Source of the DNA: Rhizobium sp. BT04
GTDB lineage: Bacteria; Pseudomonadota; Alphaproteobacteria; Rhizobiales; Rhizobiaceae
Direction of reading: 5' to 3'
Assembly: GCF_030053135.1 (NCBI RefSeq)
Contig: NZ_CP125651.1
Span: 310,001-374,000, forward strand
Length of the DNA: 64,000 nt
The translations under genes and the position numbers were made by a program. Under the pieces are notes generated by a model that was not told the origin of the DNA, ran no database searches, and saw only the letters and a program-made list of their open reading frames with translations. This document shows, in pieces, positions 1-7,386 of the stretch. Position 1 is the stretch's first letter. Every line of letters starts with the position of its first letter.

Positions 1-188
1 GAGCTCGGAGCAGCTGATTGAATTTTGCCGCATGAAGGACAACGGACTGACACAGGCAGGCTGATAGTTGCTGCTTTCCCGTGACCGAAAACGGCTGGCG
101 CCCTCATTGCCAAGCTTCGGCTGAACCGCTCTAAAGCGCGTCGCGATCTTTCAGATTCGCTTCCTGCGCCTTAGCTCTTTGTTTTTAC
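1..188. other. Left-edge segment without a supported gene
   Basis: An open frame on the plus strand enters from the window edge and stops with TGA at 62-64, giving only 20 visible codons. It could be the tail of a gene that starts outside the window, but nothing in it is recognisable. The rest, up to the inverted repeat at 189, shows no start codon with a ribosome binding site on either strand. I see no RNA gene here. Confidence 0.3.
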
Positions 189-233
189 GCATGTCGTTGC
201 CGCAAAACCGCTGCACACTTTTGCGCGACATGC
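189..233. repeat. Inverted repeat just past the stop of the HAMP gene
   Basis: The arms GCATGTCG (189-196) and CGACATGC (226-233) are perfectly complementary. Inside them CGCAAAA pairs with TTTTGCG, leaving a 4-base bulge and an 11-base loop. It starts two bases beyond the minus-strand stop codon at 235-237. Closely similar elements are, from memory, scattered through intergenic regions of Rhizobium and Sinorhizobium genomes. It could act as a 3-prime mRNA end or stability element; there is no clear U-tract, so a classical terminator is not certain. Confidence 0.6.
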
Positions 234-234
234 T

Positions 235-816
235 TTAGACCGAGAAACCATCCAATGCGTCGGCAAGCTTCAGCCATAAATCATGGGGCGGCGAAGGAAT
301 GGGTCGCGAATCTGCATCGGAGATCCGAATTGCGAAAGCGATCTCATCCGATCTGACGGACGAGAGCATCCGGCGAAATCTGGCGGCCTTGTCGGTGAAC
401 TGATCCGAACCCTGTTCGCCCAGCACGGTGCGGACCGTCGCAATGGCCAGATTGAAGTTCTTTTGCAATGGCCCAAACGCGCCACGGTGCTTGTCGCGCA
501 TGCCGCGATGCAGATCGCCCTCTGCGAGGGCCGCCATGGCATCGTCGAAATCGGACAGGTTATCGCCGATCGACACAATCAGCTGGTTGAGGATGGCGGC
601 AGAACGGCAAAGATCCGGGTCGGCGTAATCGGCCTTCATTCGCCGCGTCAGATCTCCGCTCATGACAGCCGTCGCCAATGCCGCGATCTCGGCGCAGAAG
701 CTGGCTTTCTGATCCTTGAGATCGGTTGGCGTATCCACGGTATCGGGATCGTCGGAACCTTGATCCCGATACGCCGTATTCCACCCCGGGCCGTTGGTTG
801 TCTCGACCATGCACAC
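235..816 (-). CDS. Orphan HAMP-domain protein, possible chemoreceptor remnant
   Basis: A 193-residue protein. About residues 43-135 resemble the tandem HAMP segments of methyl-accepting chemotaxis proteins: a GDLTRRM motif is followed by a hydrophobic helix pattern and a second unit containing ALAEGDLHRGM and then GAFGPLQKNFN. There is no transmembrane segment and no MCP signalling hairpin, so it is either a stand-alone soluble HAMP protein or a truncated receptor. The last 60 residues are unrecognised. Translation may start at the first ATG or two codons later. It lies on the same strand as the T6SS cargo operon but about 430 bases beyond it, so a shared role is not implied. The HAMP assignment rests on pattern only. 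Confidence 0.5.
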   Translation of the reverse strand: MCMVETTNGPGWNTAYRDQGSDDPDTVDTPTDLKDQKASFCAEIAALATAVMSGDLTRRMKADYADPDLCRSAAILNQLIVSIGDNLSDFDDAMAALAEGDLHRGMRDKHRGAFGPLQKNFNLAIATVRTVLGEQGSDQFTDKAARFRRMLSSVRSDEIAFAIRISDADSRPIPSPPHDLWLKLADALDGFSV

Positions 817-1249
817 CGAGCCCTAGCGCAATGCACCGCTGCCGCAGAACCGACAGCGGATCATAAATGCACAATTGCTATGTACCATGGCGTATTCCCC
901 ATATGCCTGCAGGCCATCGTGCCGCTGCCACACAAAGCCTGATATCCCCAGGTGACAGAAGGCGATCCCATCCAAGGCGACAACGCTTAAAAAAATCCTT
1001 CGGCGCCGCCACGGCCGGACTTTTGTCGCGCAGAACGGATAGTCTCGACGTATTTTGATCAGGGTTGGGCGAGTGCAAACGCATTTGTAAGGCGGCGGGT
1101 GACCTGACGGGCTAGGTAACTATCGGGAAGTGGTTTGGCCACCTCGAGCGGAATTCGACGACCTCACTATGCACCTACCTCGCGGACTGCCGGGACACTA
1201 GGAATGGTTGTATTATAAAGGGTGAAGGGCACCGCCTGAGCTGCAATCG
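817..1249. other. Intergenic stretch with nothing recognised
   Basis: About 430 bases separate the HAMP gene from the end of the immunity-like array. Open frames here are short, lack good ribosome binding sites and overlap each other in conflicting frames. No tRNA, insertion-sequence end or clear promoter was recognised. It probably carries the promoter of the minus-strand HAMP gene near 817-900, but I cannot point to convincing -35 and -10 boxes. Confidence 0.4.
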
Positions 1250-1669
1250 TCATGGCCGCAAGCGCCCCTGCCGGTCGGAGATTGTCAATGGTATCGGCCC
1301 GCCCAGAGCCGGGTGAAGTTTGGGCGCGTAGATTTGCCCCACTTGCAGTTCGCCATGAGCAAGCAGGAGACGCTTGAACATCGGCTTCCCATTTTCGTCA
1401 GGATTGTCGTAGGAATCTGCCTTCACATTGCCGATCAAGATTCCCAACGTGATTTTGGGATCCATATCAGGCTCGGGCGAAAACAGTTCCGGGCAACTGA
1501 CGCGTCCATAAAGCATATTGATTTCGACGGTTTTATAATCCTCGTTCCAAGCAACCAAATCCCCGAAAGCCGAAAATCCGAGAACATGCGTTCTTTCCGG
1601 CTTCAGGTCCTCATCCCCGCCAAGAACCAGCGCCAGGACCGATTTATATTCGTCCGTCGCGGTCGGCAA
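1250..1669 (-). pseudogene. C-terminal fragment of a GAD/DUF1851 (Tdi1-like) immunity gene
   Basis: A 139-codon frame whose content matches the C-terminal two thirds of the three intact GAD/DUF1851 proteins nearby: HVLGFSAFG corresponds to YAFGYSAFG, and GQIYAPKLHPALGG to GQIYGFAPALNLGG in the gene at 4576. The N-terminal GAD-like part is missing. In its place the DNA changes at about 1657 into a copy of the beta-propeller-like gene. The only usable start is a TTG that lies inside that foreign sequence, in another frame. It is therefore read as a recombination remnant rather than a working gene. Family knowledge: DUF1851 with GAD-like is the architecture of the Agrobacterium T6SS immunity protein Tdi1. 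Confidence 0.65.
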
Positions 1670-2534
1670 TGGACGAGATGTCGGTAAAGCCGGCTTGCGG
1701 ACTGCCCTTCATCACCAGGCCATCGGAACCGATGACATAGTCGGCTTCGGGGCCATCGCTCTCGACATCGGCGACGTAGGAATAGGCGGAAAGAGATCGA
1801 GCGATGCGATCCGGCAATGCCTGCTGCTTCCAGGCGCCGGGCCGACCGGTAAAAAGTGTTTTCAAACGCGGATAACTGTCCATTTCGGCATAAAGTTTTT
1901 TCTGAAGCTCAAATTCCTCCTCCTCCGACATATCCTCCCGATAAAGAGGGTGGCCGGGATAGAGATTGAAATGCCGCGCATTCGCCGCCTGCGTGCCAAC
2001 AATGAAGATATCGCCGTTTTGATTGGTCCCGAGGATCGTCCAATCGGGCACCTTATAAGGATATTCCGTCGGCAGCGACGGGGAGACATCCTGCCAGGAT
2101 TTGTCCTTGCCAAGCTTCAGAAAACCTTCGCCGCCCGCAACCAGCCATTGATCCCCGACCGGCAGAATGGAGGTGAATAGGATCTCGGGTGCATCATCGG
2201 ATTCGGCCTGGGTCCCAGGAATGACCGAATGCTCCGCGCCTTTGGGACTGATCACATAAATGTCGCCGTTCAGGCTGAGCGTCACATAAGACGGCTCTAC
2301 GTCATCGGCCCGCGGCACGACCCTGATATCCCGCAATTCCCGCTGCACATCGAGGCGCGAGAATGTCTGCGCTTCGGCGTCGCGCGTCAGGATGATGGTA
2401 TAGGGATCGTCCCAGCGCGGGCCGCCAACCAAAAGCGCAAAGTACCGATCATCCGCCATAGCCGCAGCATAAAGCGTCGGCTCCCATGCTCCGTAGAGCT
2501 CCTCGATATCTTCATCGTCAGTGGCGTCAATCAT
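1644..2534 (-). pseudogene. Truncated copy of the beta-propeller-like T6SS-associated gene
   Basis: A 296-codon frame closely similar over most of its length to residues 1-295 of the intact protein at 6190-7368, sharing for example EELYGAWEPTLYAAA and RHFNLYPGHPLYR. Similarity ends abruptly after the SIADR motif, where the DNA joins the DUF1851 fragment at about 1657 and a stop follows five codons later. About 95 C-terminal residues are missing. Its ATG overlaps the stop of the upstream paralogue in an ATGA (2531-2534), so it is probably still translated. Whether the shortened protein folds is unknown. It is described as a pseudogene because of the truncation and the chimeric joint. Confidence 0.65.
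1657..2534. repeat. Direct repeat C, copy 1 (beta-propeller-like gene)
   Basis: About 880 bases match 6485-7362 in the same orientation with scattered substitutions and a one-codon indel. The edge at 1657 is sharp (shared TCGCGG, then unrelated sequence) and is where the DUF1851 remnant begins. Confidence 0.75.
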
Positions 2535-3676
2535 CGAGGCTTAGACGGCAACCCTTTGAAATCGCGTTCCAACAATTCAGGTGGAATTTCGATTTCTGTC
2601 CAGCGATCACCGTCAAAGGTGTGCACGCCATGCTTCGAGTCAAAATAATACAGGACGTTGTCGACAGCCTGAACTTTGAGCGGGTTCGGAATGTTGCGAT
2701 TGATGCTCGGATCAAGGATGGGCTTCAAAGGTGACAGCAGATGCCCGTCGAACCAATGCAGCGCGTAGTCTGAGGCTATCACCATCCGATCCTTGAATTT
2801 CGTGATCGAGTGCAGCTTTTCTTTGTTTCCTTTGAAAGAAACATCCTGAAAACCATGTTCGGCATTCCCGCACAAAATGACGCCATTGCCACCAACCGCC
2901 CAGATCTTCTCTGCAGACTCGATAAAAATATCCGAAAGCGTAGCAGGCTCCGGATAGTATTTTCCCGAACGCGGCTTGGCAACGATCTGCCATTCCTGCC
3001 CGTTCCAGTGATAAAGGCGGCCTTCCAGGACACGGCTTGGCCCCTCTGAGGCTCGTCGAATGGCTGCAGCCTCTTCGCTCCGACCGGCAAGGTAGAGGCG
3101 ACCCATCTCCTCTTCCTCTTCCTCCGTCAATTCCCTGTTTGTGCTTGTCGGTGAATAAGTCACATTCATATAGAGGTCGCTCTCGGTCGAGCCATCCAGA
3201 TCGCCGAAGAGGAGATAATCGTAGGTTTCTGGTGCTTGCGGCAGCTTTTCCTTGTGAAACCAGTTTATGCCGCTCTCAGTCAGACGGTAAAGCTGCGAGT
3301 GATAGCCGGTTACGAACAACGCATTCCCAATCAGAGCTATGGAGTTGACGTATCCGAGGTCGGTCGCATCGTCGGAATAGACGCCAGCCCCTTCAATTTT
3401 ACGATGCGAGGAGTTCTGCCCCATGGGTAGCGTATAAACATCGCCTTCATCGCTTAGGGCGTAGATGATCGGTCGTCCATCCTCTCCCATTTTACCGGTA
3501 AGACCGTCGATCTTGCGCGGAATATCGGAGCGAGACCATGGCTGCTCCAACCCACCTTCGTAAACGAGGATATACGAGTGCATATCCTCGTAATCCTTGC
3601 CGCTGAACACGACGCAGAATGTGTCTTTCGCCAGGGCAATGGCGCAGTCAAGGCGGAGTGGATCGAATGGCTTCAT
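2531..3676 (-). CDS. Beta-propeller-like protein, candidate T6SS immunity or accessory protein
   Basis: A 381-residue protein, clearly a divergent paralogue of the one at 6190-7368: both carry the order IYVIS/YTLP strand pairs, a charged EEEE stretch, GNGV/GSDGLVM, GFxDVS or GFTDIS, FDGH and a closing W-E-I-P segment. The repeated short hydrophobic strands ending in W or FDG suggest a propeller of WD/kelch type, but I could not count blades. No signal peptide or membrane helix is seen, so it should be cytoplasmic. It lies 77 bases after a GAD/DUF1851 gene and overlaps the truncated paralogue downstream. Immunity function is inferred only from position behind a DUF4150 effector. No family name is assigned. 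Confidence 0.6.
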   Translation of the reverse strand: MKPFDPLRLDCAIALAKDTFCVVFSGKDYEDMHSYILVYEGGLEQPWSRSDIPRKIDGLTGKMGEDGRPIIYALSDEGDVYTLPMGQNSSHRKIEGAGVYSDDATDLGYVNSIALIGNALFVTGYHSQLYRLTESGINWFHKEKLPQAPETYDYLLFGDLDGSTESDLYMNVTYSPTSTNRELTEEEEEEMGRLYLAGRSEEAAAIRRASEGPSRVLEGRLYHWNGQEWQIVAKPRSGKYYPEPATLSDIFIESAEKIWAVGGNGVILCGNAEHGFQDVSFKGNKEKLHSITKFKDRMVIASDYALHWFDGHLLSPLKPILDPSINRNIPNPLKVQAVDNVLYYFDSKHGVHTFDGDRWTEIEIPPELLERDFKGLPSKPR

Positions 3677-3753
3677 GTTTCGTCACTTCAATAGGTGCCG
3701 ACCGACCTTCAGGACATCACGCGTTGCCCGCAAGCCCGGGGCGTCGAAGCAAA

Positions 3754-4506
3754 TTACCGAACGCTACCGGCGGGGATCGTTTGGGACACAATTTGCTGCT
3801 GTCCTCCGACTTCGACTGCGAATGAATAGTAGATCTCGTCAGGCACGCGCGAGACAGCCTCGGAAATATTCAGCTTTTGATAGTGGTCAGCCGTATTTTC
3901 CCCCGCAGTCCTATCTCGAAAATAGATCTCGTCCTGCGAAAGCTCACCGAGACTTCGGCGAAGCTGCGGCGTGATGGCTTTACCGTTATCGTCATAAATC
4001 GCCTTGTATGAATCCGTGCTGGTTGCCGCCAACAATATGTTCCAGATGTCCTCCGGCGCGGACCTGGCTTCCAGAAACAACTCGACCGCGTTTTGAGGCA
4101 TGTCCACACCGGCCGCGCGATAGATCTCCTCCAGATCATGGGGCGGAGGATCGGTTCGGCTCCGGCTCGTCAAATCCATCAGCAGTGCGACATCGAGCGA
4201 AAACGTGAAGTGCCGTCCTGTCTTGTGCCAGAGATTGACGGTTCCCAGGCTAGAATATCCGAAGGCGGCGAGGTCATCAGCATCCAATTCCGGCACATTA
4301 GCCAGCACCTGGCGAAAGAAGCCCTCAAAGAGAGCCGGTGTGCACAGCCAGTAGTTCCTGTTTGCATAGTACCCCACGCCATATTGCATCCAGAATTCTC
4401 GCAAGTCCTCCGGAACGCGCCCAACGGCACTTTCCGCTTCGGCCTCGGAAATTCTTTTTGCCTCGTGGGGTTTGCCTCGCGTCTCAAGAAACTCTGCTGC
4501 GGTCAT
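3754..4506 (-). CDS. GAD-like/DUF1851 (Tdi1-like) immunity protein
   Basis: A 250-residue protein. The N-terminal GAD-like half has the family pattern VPEDLREFWMQYG...YWLCTPALF, and the second half has AFGYSSLGTVNLW followed by LSQDEIYF, matching DUF1851. The same two-domain layout is that of Tdi1, which neutralises the Agrobacterium DNase effector Tde1. The C-terminal 50 residues differ from the two neighbouring paralogues, lacking the GQIYGF...LGG tail. It is 70 bases downstream of the paralogue at 4576, on the same strand. No Tde1-type toxin was recognised in the window, so it may be an orphan immunity gene or serve another toxin. Confidence 0.65.
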   Translation of the reverse strand: MTAAEFLETRGKPHEAKRISEAEAESAVGRVPEDLREFWMQYGVGYYANRNYWLCTPALFEGFFRQVLANVPELDADDLAAFGYSSLGTVNLWHKTGRHFTFSLDVALLMDLTSRSRTDPPPHDLEEIYRAAGVDMPQNAVELFLEARSAPEDIWNILLAATSTDSYKAIYDDNGKAITPQLRRSLGELSQDEIYFRDRTAGENTADHYQKLNISEAVSRVPDEIYYSFAVEVGGQQQIVSQTIPAGSVR

Positions 4507-4575
4507 TCGTATCTCAAACCACGATCAGAAAATGAACCAATACTTTCCACTTCGGCGGAATCCCCGGTCTTGGTC

Positions 4576-5310
4576 TCATCGGTTCTGTGGCCCGATCGTT
4601 CGGCGCGGCGTCACCGTACCAAAACCGCTTTCTCCCCGAGCGGGCGGTGTATAGTCGTAATAGGTTGGCGGCTCCATGGAAGCCAGAAAGATCAGATGCT
4701 CAACCAATGGCATCTTCTGAAGATTCTTCAAAATATTGCGGCCACCTAGATTAAGTGCGGGCGCAAACCCGTAAATTTGGCCCCATGTCAGAGGCCCGAG
4801 AGTTTCGAAAGCCTGAGGCATCATGTTTTTCCGATTTTCGTCCTCCCACGGCGGAGTAACCGGCGCAAATCGACCTGAGAAGCACAGGCCCAACATGACT
4901 TCATCGGTCCACCGGCGTTGGTGTTCCTCGTTATATCCTCGATTGTCGACACCCACCTCTCCCCTCGGCAGGTTCAACCTAATCATGGCATCGCCGTACC
5001 AGATATCGATCGCACCGAAGGCACTATAGCCAAAGGCGTACATCTCTTTCGGATCAAGTTCCGGATCACCGCGAAATACATAGTCCAGCACCGGCTTCGG
5101 CAAGGAAGGATTGCAGAGCCAGTATTGACCGTCGGACCAACTGCACCAACCATGATCGATCCAGAAACGGAGAAGAAAATCCGGCAATTTTCCGCGATAG
5201 GCCTCCACATCGGCCGCGCTCGGGCGAATGACATTGTCGATCTTGTAAGCAGAGAGAAATTCGTCGAACCACTTGATCTCGAAGATGTTGTAGTTTGAAG
5301 CCACGTCCAT
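4576..5310 (-). CDS. GAD-like/DUF1851 (Tdi1-like) immunity protein, donor of the chimeric copy
   Basis: From the ATG at 5310 this is a 244-residue protein, close to the 245 and 250 residues of its neighbours. The frame stays open to a GTG at 5415, but those 35 extra residues have no counterpart in the paralogues. Motifs: GKLPDFLLRFWIDHG, YWLCNPSLPKPVL (GAD-like), MYAFGYSAFGAIDIW and LTWGQIYGFAPALNLGG (DUF1851). Cytoplasmic, no signal peptide. The segment from 4874 to about 5425 has a near-identical copy at 13241-13790, where it is fused to another gene. Binding partner unknown; an immunity role is inferred from family and position. Confidence 0.65.
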   Translation of the reverse strand: MDVASNYNIFEIKWFDEFLSAYKIDNVIRPSAADVEAYRGKLPDFLLRFWIDHGWCSWSDGQYWLCNPSLPKPVLDYVFRGDPELDPKEMYAFGYSAFGAIDIWYGDAMIRLNLPRGEVGVDNRGYNEEHQRRWTDEVMLGLCFSGRFAPVTPPWEDENRKNMMPQAFETLGPLTWGQIYGFAPALNLGGRNILKNLQKMPLVEHLIFLASMEPPTYYDYTPPARGESGFGTVTPRRTIGPQNR

Positions 5311-5425
5311 GTTCCCGAAAAGCGTTTTCCTGGGTGGCACAATCTGCTGGACAGCGCCCGCTTCCTCGCGGGCGCAACGCTTAATCATATGGATTGCATC
5401 TAAGGCGAAGCACACATCAATTGTC
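4874..5425. repeat. Direct repeat B, copy 1
   Basis: Donor-like copy of the segment repeated at 13241-13790. It covers the first ~146 codons of the intact GAD/DUF1851 gene and about 115 bases upstream of its ATG. This copy has the intact reading frame. Confidence 0.8.
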
Positions 5426-6154
5426 GATTAGACGGTCATGTCCGATCGTACGGACAGCCTCGAGATGTCCAAAGGGTCCTCGGCCACCCTGCTTCGGATC
5501 GATATAGCGTTCGAGCGTAAAGGATCCTATCTGCGACAGCACTCCCAAATATTCGACGAAGCCGCCGATTGAAAAATCCTGGGCAGCGCCATCGCCGCCG
5601 AGGCGGAAATGCGGGACCATGGTATAGACCTGATCGGCACTGATCGGCCCGAGCCGCCGGCGAACCGCATCGAAAACGGGCTTGCCGGTTGTAGCATCCA
5701 CCCAGCCACGACCATCGAAAACGCTGGCGTCCACGGCGGCAGCTACCGCCATATCATCGTCGAAGGGAGGTACGCCCTCAATGACGTGGGTGGTAATGTC
5801 TGTGGTGGTGACGGTGCCGAGATTCATCTTGAGCGTGATCAGCTTGAACTTAGGATGCCAGACGCTGACCTCGCCGAACGCATCACGCATGAAGGGCACC
5901 ATTCTTGCGACGTCGAATTCCGGATCGCCAGCAAACAGCGCATGCAGAACAGGCATGATCGGCTCGGGATCGCAGATCCAGAAAAGACCGTCGCGCCACT
6001 GCCCGCGCCCAAGTTCAATCCAGAAATCAACCATGGCGTCAGGCAGCTTCCCGCGACAGCCCTCAGCCTGCGAAGCAGCAACCGCCATACCGTCCTTGAG
6101 CGGTCCGAATTCATCCAATATTTCCTGTAAGGGGCGCCGGGGGGTAGCAGACAT
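5417..6154 (-). CDS. GAD-like/DUF1851 (Tdi1-like) immunity protein
   Basis: A 245-residue protein with the GAD-like pattern CRGKLPDAMVDFWIELG...FWICDPEPIMPVL in the first half and GEVSVWHPKFKLITLKMN followed by ISADQVYTMVPHFRLGG in the second. It follows the beta-propeller-like gene by 35 bases and precedes the next paralogue closely, its TGA stop overlapping the possible GTG/ATG starts around 5415-5417. It shares only moderate similarity with its two neighbours, so the three genes look like old duplicates that have diverged, as expected if each recognises a different toxin. The cognate toxin cannot be deduced. Confidence 0.65.
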   Translation of the reverse strand: MSATPRRPLQEILDEFGPLKDGMAVAASQAEGCRGKLPDAMVDFWIELGRGQWRDGLFWICDPEPIMPVLHALFAGDPEFDVARMVPFMRDAFGEVSVWHPKFKLITLKMNLGTVTTTDITTHVIEGVPPFDDDMAVAAAVDASVFDGRGWVDATTGKPVFDAVRRRLGPISADQVYTMVPHFRLGGDGAAQDFSIGGFVEYLGVLSQIGSFTLERYIDPKQGGRGPFGHLEAVRTIGHDRLIDN

Positions 6155-6189
6155 ATTGGCTCCAGATGCTCATCAGCCGCTCGATATGG

Positions 6190-7368
6190 TCAGGGCGATC
6201 CTTTGTCGCCGCCACCCTTGAATGGCCTCTGCGAAAGCTCTTTCGGAATGTCGTACTGATTCCAACCCTGATCATCGAATGTGTAATAGCGAAGCCCGTA
6301 GTCGAACACGTAGAGCTTGTCGTTTTGAACGAAGATCGCGCTCGGCTGCAGTACGAAGGGGGCAGAGCGCATCTTCACCTTGGGCGCGAATGGCTTTGCA
6401 AAATGGCCATCGAACCGGAACAGTTCGGTGCCGGTTGCAAGGATCAGTTCGTTGCGCCAGCGAACGCCGTCCTTGAAATTCTTCTCGCGGTCGGCAATGG
6501 ACGAGATGTCGGTAAAGCCGGCTTGCGGACTGCCCTTCATCACCAGGCCATCGGAACCGATGACATAGTCGGCTTCGGGGCCATCGCTCTCGACATCGGC
6601 GACGTAGGAATAGGCGGGAAGAGATCGAGCGATGCGATCCGGCAATGCCTGCTGCTTCCAGGCGCCGGGCCGACCGGTAAAAAGTGTTTTCAAACGCGGA
6701 TAACTGTCCATTTCGGCATAAAGTTTTTTCTTCAATTCGAAGCGCTCTTCATCGGGCATATCCTTCCGATAGAGAGGGTGGCCGGGATAGAGATTGAAAT
6801 GCCGCGCATTCGCCGCCTGCGTGCCAACAATGAAGATATCGCCCGCCTGATTGGTTCCTGTGATCGTCCAATCGGGCATCTTGTAGGGATACTCCGCCGG
6901 CAGATGCGGAGAGACATCTTGCCAGGATTTTCCCTTGCCAAGCTTCAGAAAACCTTCACTGCCGGCGACCAGCCATTGGTCTTCGACCGGCAAAATGGAG
7001 CTGAACAGGATCTCGGGCGCATCATCGGATTCGGCTTGAGTTCCGGGAATGATCGAATGCTCCGCGCCTTTGGGACTGATCACATAAATGTCGCCGTTCA
7101 GGCTGAGCGTCACATAAGATGGCTCACCTACGTCATCGGTCCGCGGCACGACCCTGACATCCCGCAATTCTCGTCGCACATCGAGGCGCGAGAATGTCTG
7201 CGCTTCCGCGTCGCGCGTCAGGATGATGGTATAGGGATCGTCCCAGCGCGGGCCGCCAATCAAAAGCCCAAAATATCGATCATCCGCCATGGCCGCGGCA
7301 TAAAGCGTTGGCTCCCATGCTCCATAAAGCTCTTCGAAATCTTCATCGTCATCGATGGCGTCGGTCAT
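6190..7368 (-). CDS. Beta-propeller-like protein adjacent to the DUF4150 effector, candidate immunity protein
   Basis: About 392 residues from the ATG at 7368, which has an AAAGAG ribosome site; an in-frame GTG lies two codons upstream. Short strand repeats with the motifs GDIYVISPKG, DQWLVAGSEGFLKLG, GDIFIVGTQ, GSDGLVMKG and GTELFRFDGH suggest a beta-propeller. It has an acidic N-terminus and no signal peptide. It starts 18 bases after the stop of the DUF4150 nuclease-like effector (7387-9063), the place where the cognate immunity gene normally lies. A truncated near-copy is found at 1644-2534 and a diverged paralogue at 2531-3676. Function as immunity protein is an inference from position; it does not resemble the SUKH or GAD/DUF1851 immunity families. 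Confidence 0.6.
   Translation of the reverse strand: MTDAIDDDEDFEELYGAWEPTLYAAAMADDRYFGLLIGGPRWDDPYTIILTRDAEAQTFSRLDVRRELRDVRVVPRTDDVGEPSYVTLSLNGDIYVISPKGAEHSIIPGTQAESDDAPEILFSSILPVEDQWLVAGSEGFLKLGKGKSWQDVSPHLPAEYPYKMPDWTITGTNQAGDIFIVGTQAANARHFNLYPGHPLYRKDMPDEERFELKKKLYAEMDSYPRLKTLFTGRPGAWKQQALPDRIARSLPAYSYVADVESDGPEADYVIGSDGLVMKGSPQAGFTDISSIADREKNFKDGVRWRNELILATGTELFRFDGHFAKPFAPKVKMRSAPFVLQPSAIFVQNDKLYVFDYGLRYYTFDDQGWNQYDIPKELSQRPFKGGGDKGSP
6485..7368. repeat. Direct repeat C, copy 2
   Basis: The intact-gene copy of the segment found truncated at 1657-2534. It contains the first ~295 codons of the beta-propeller-like gene; the C-terminal ~97 codons (6190-6484) have no second copy in the window. 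Confidence 0.75.
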
Positions 7369-7386
7369 CTTCACTCTTTCAATCTG

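Noticed and set aside
283..942. Long plus-strand open frame opposite the HAMP gene
   Set aside because: It lies antisense to the HAMP-like frame, and its translation is rich in Arg, His and Ile with no domain pattern, as expected for a shadow frame.
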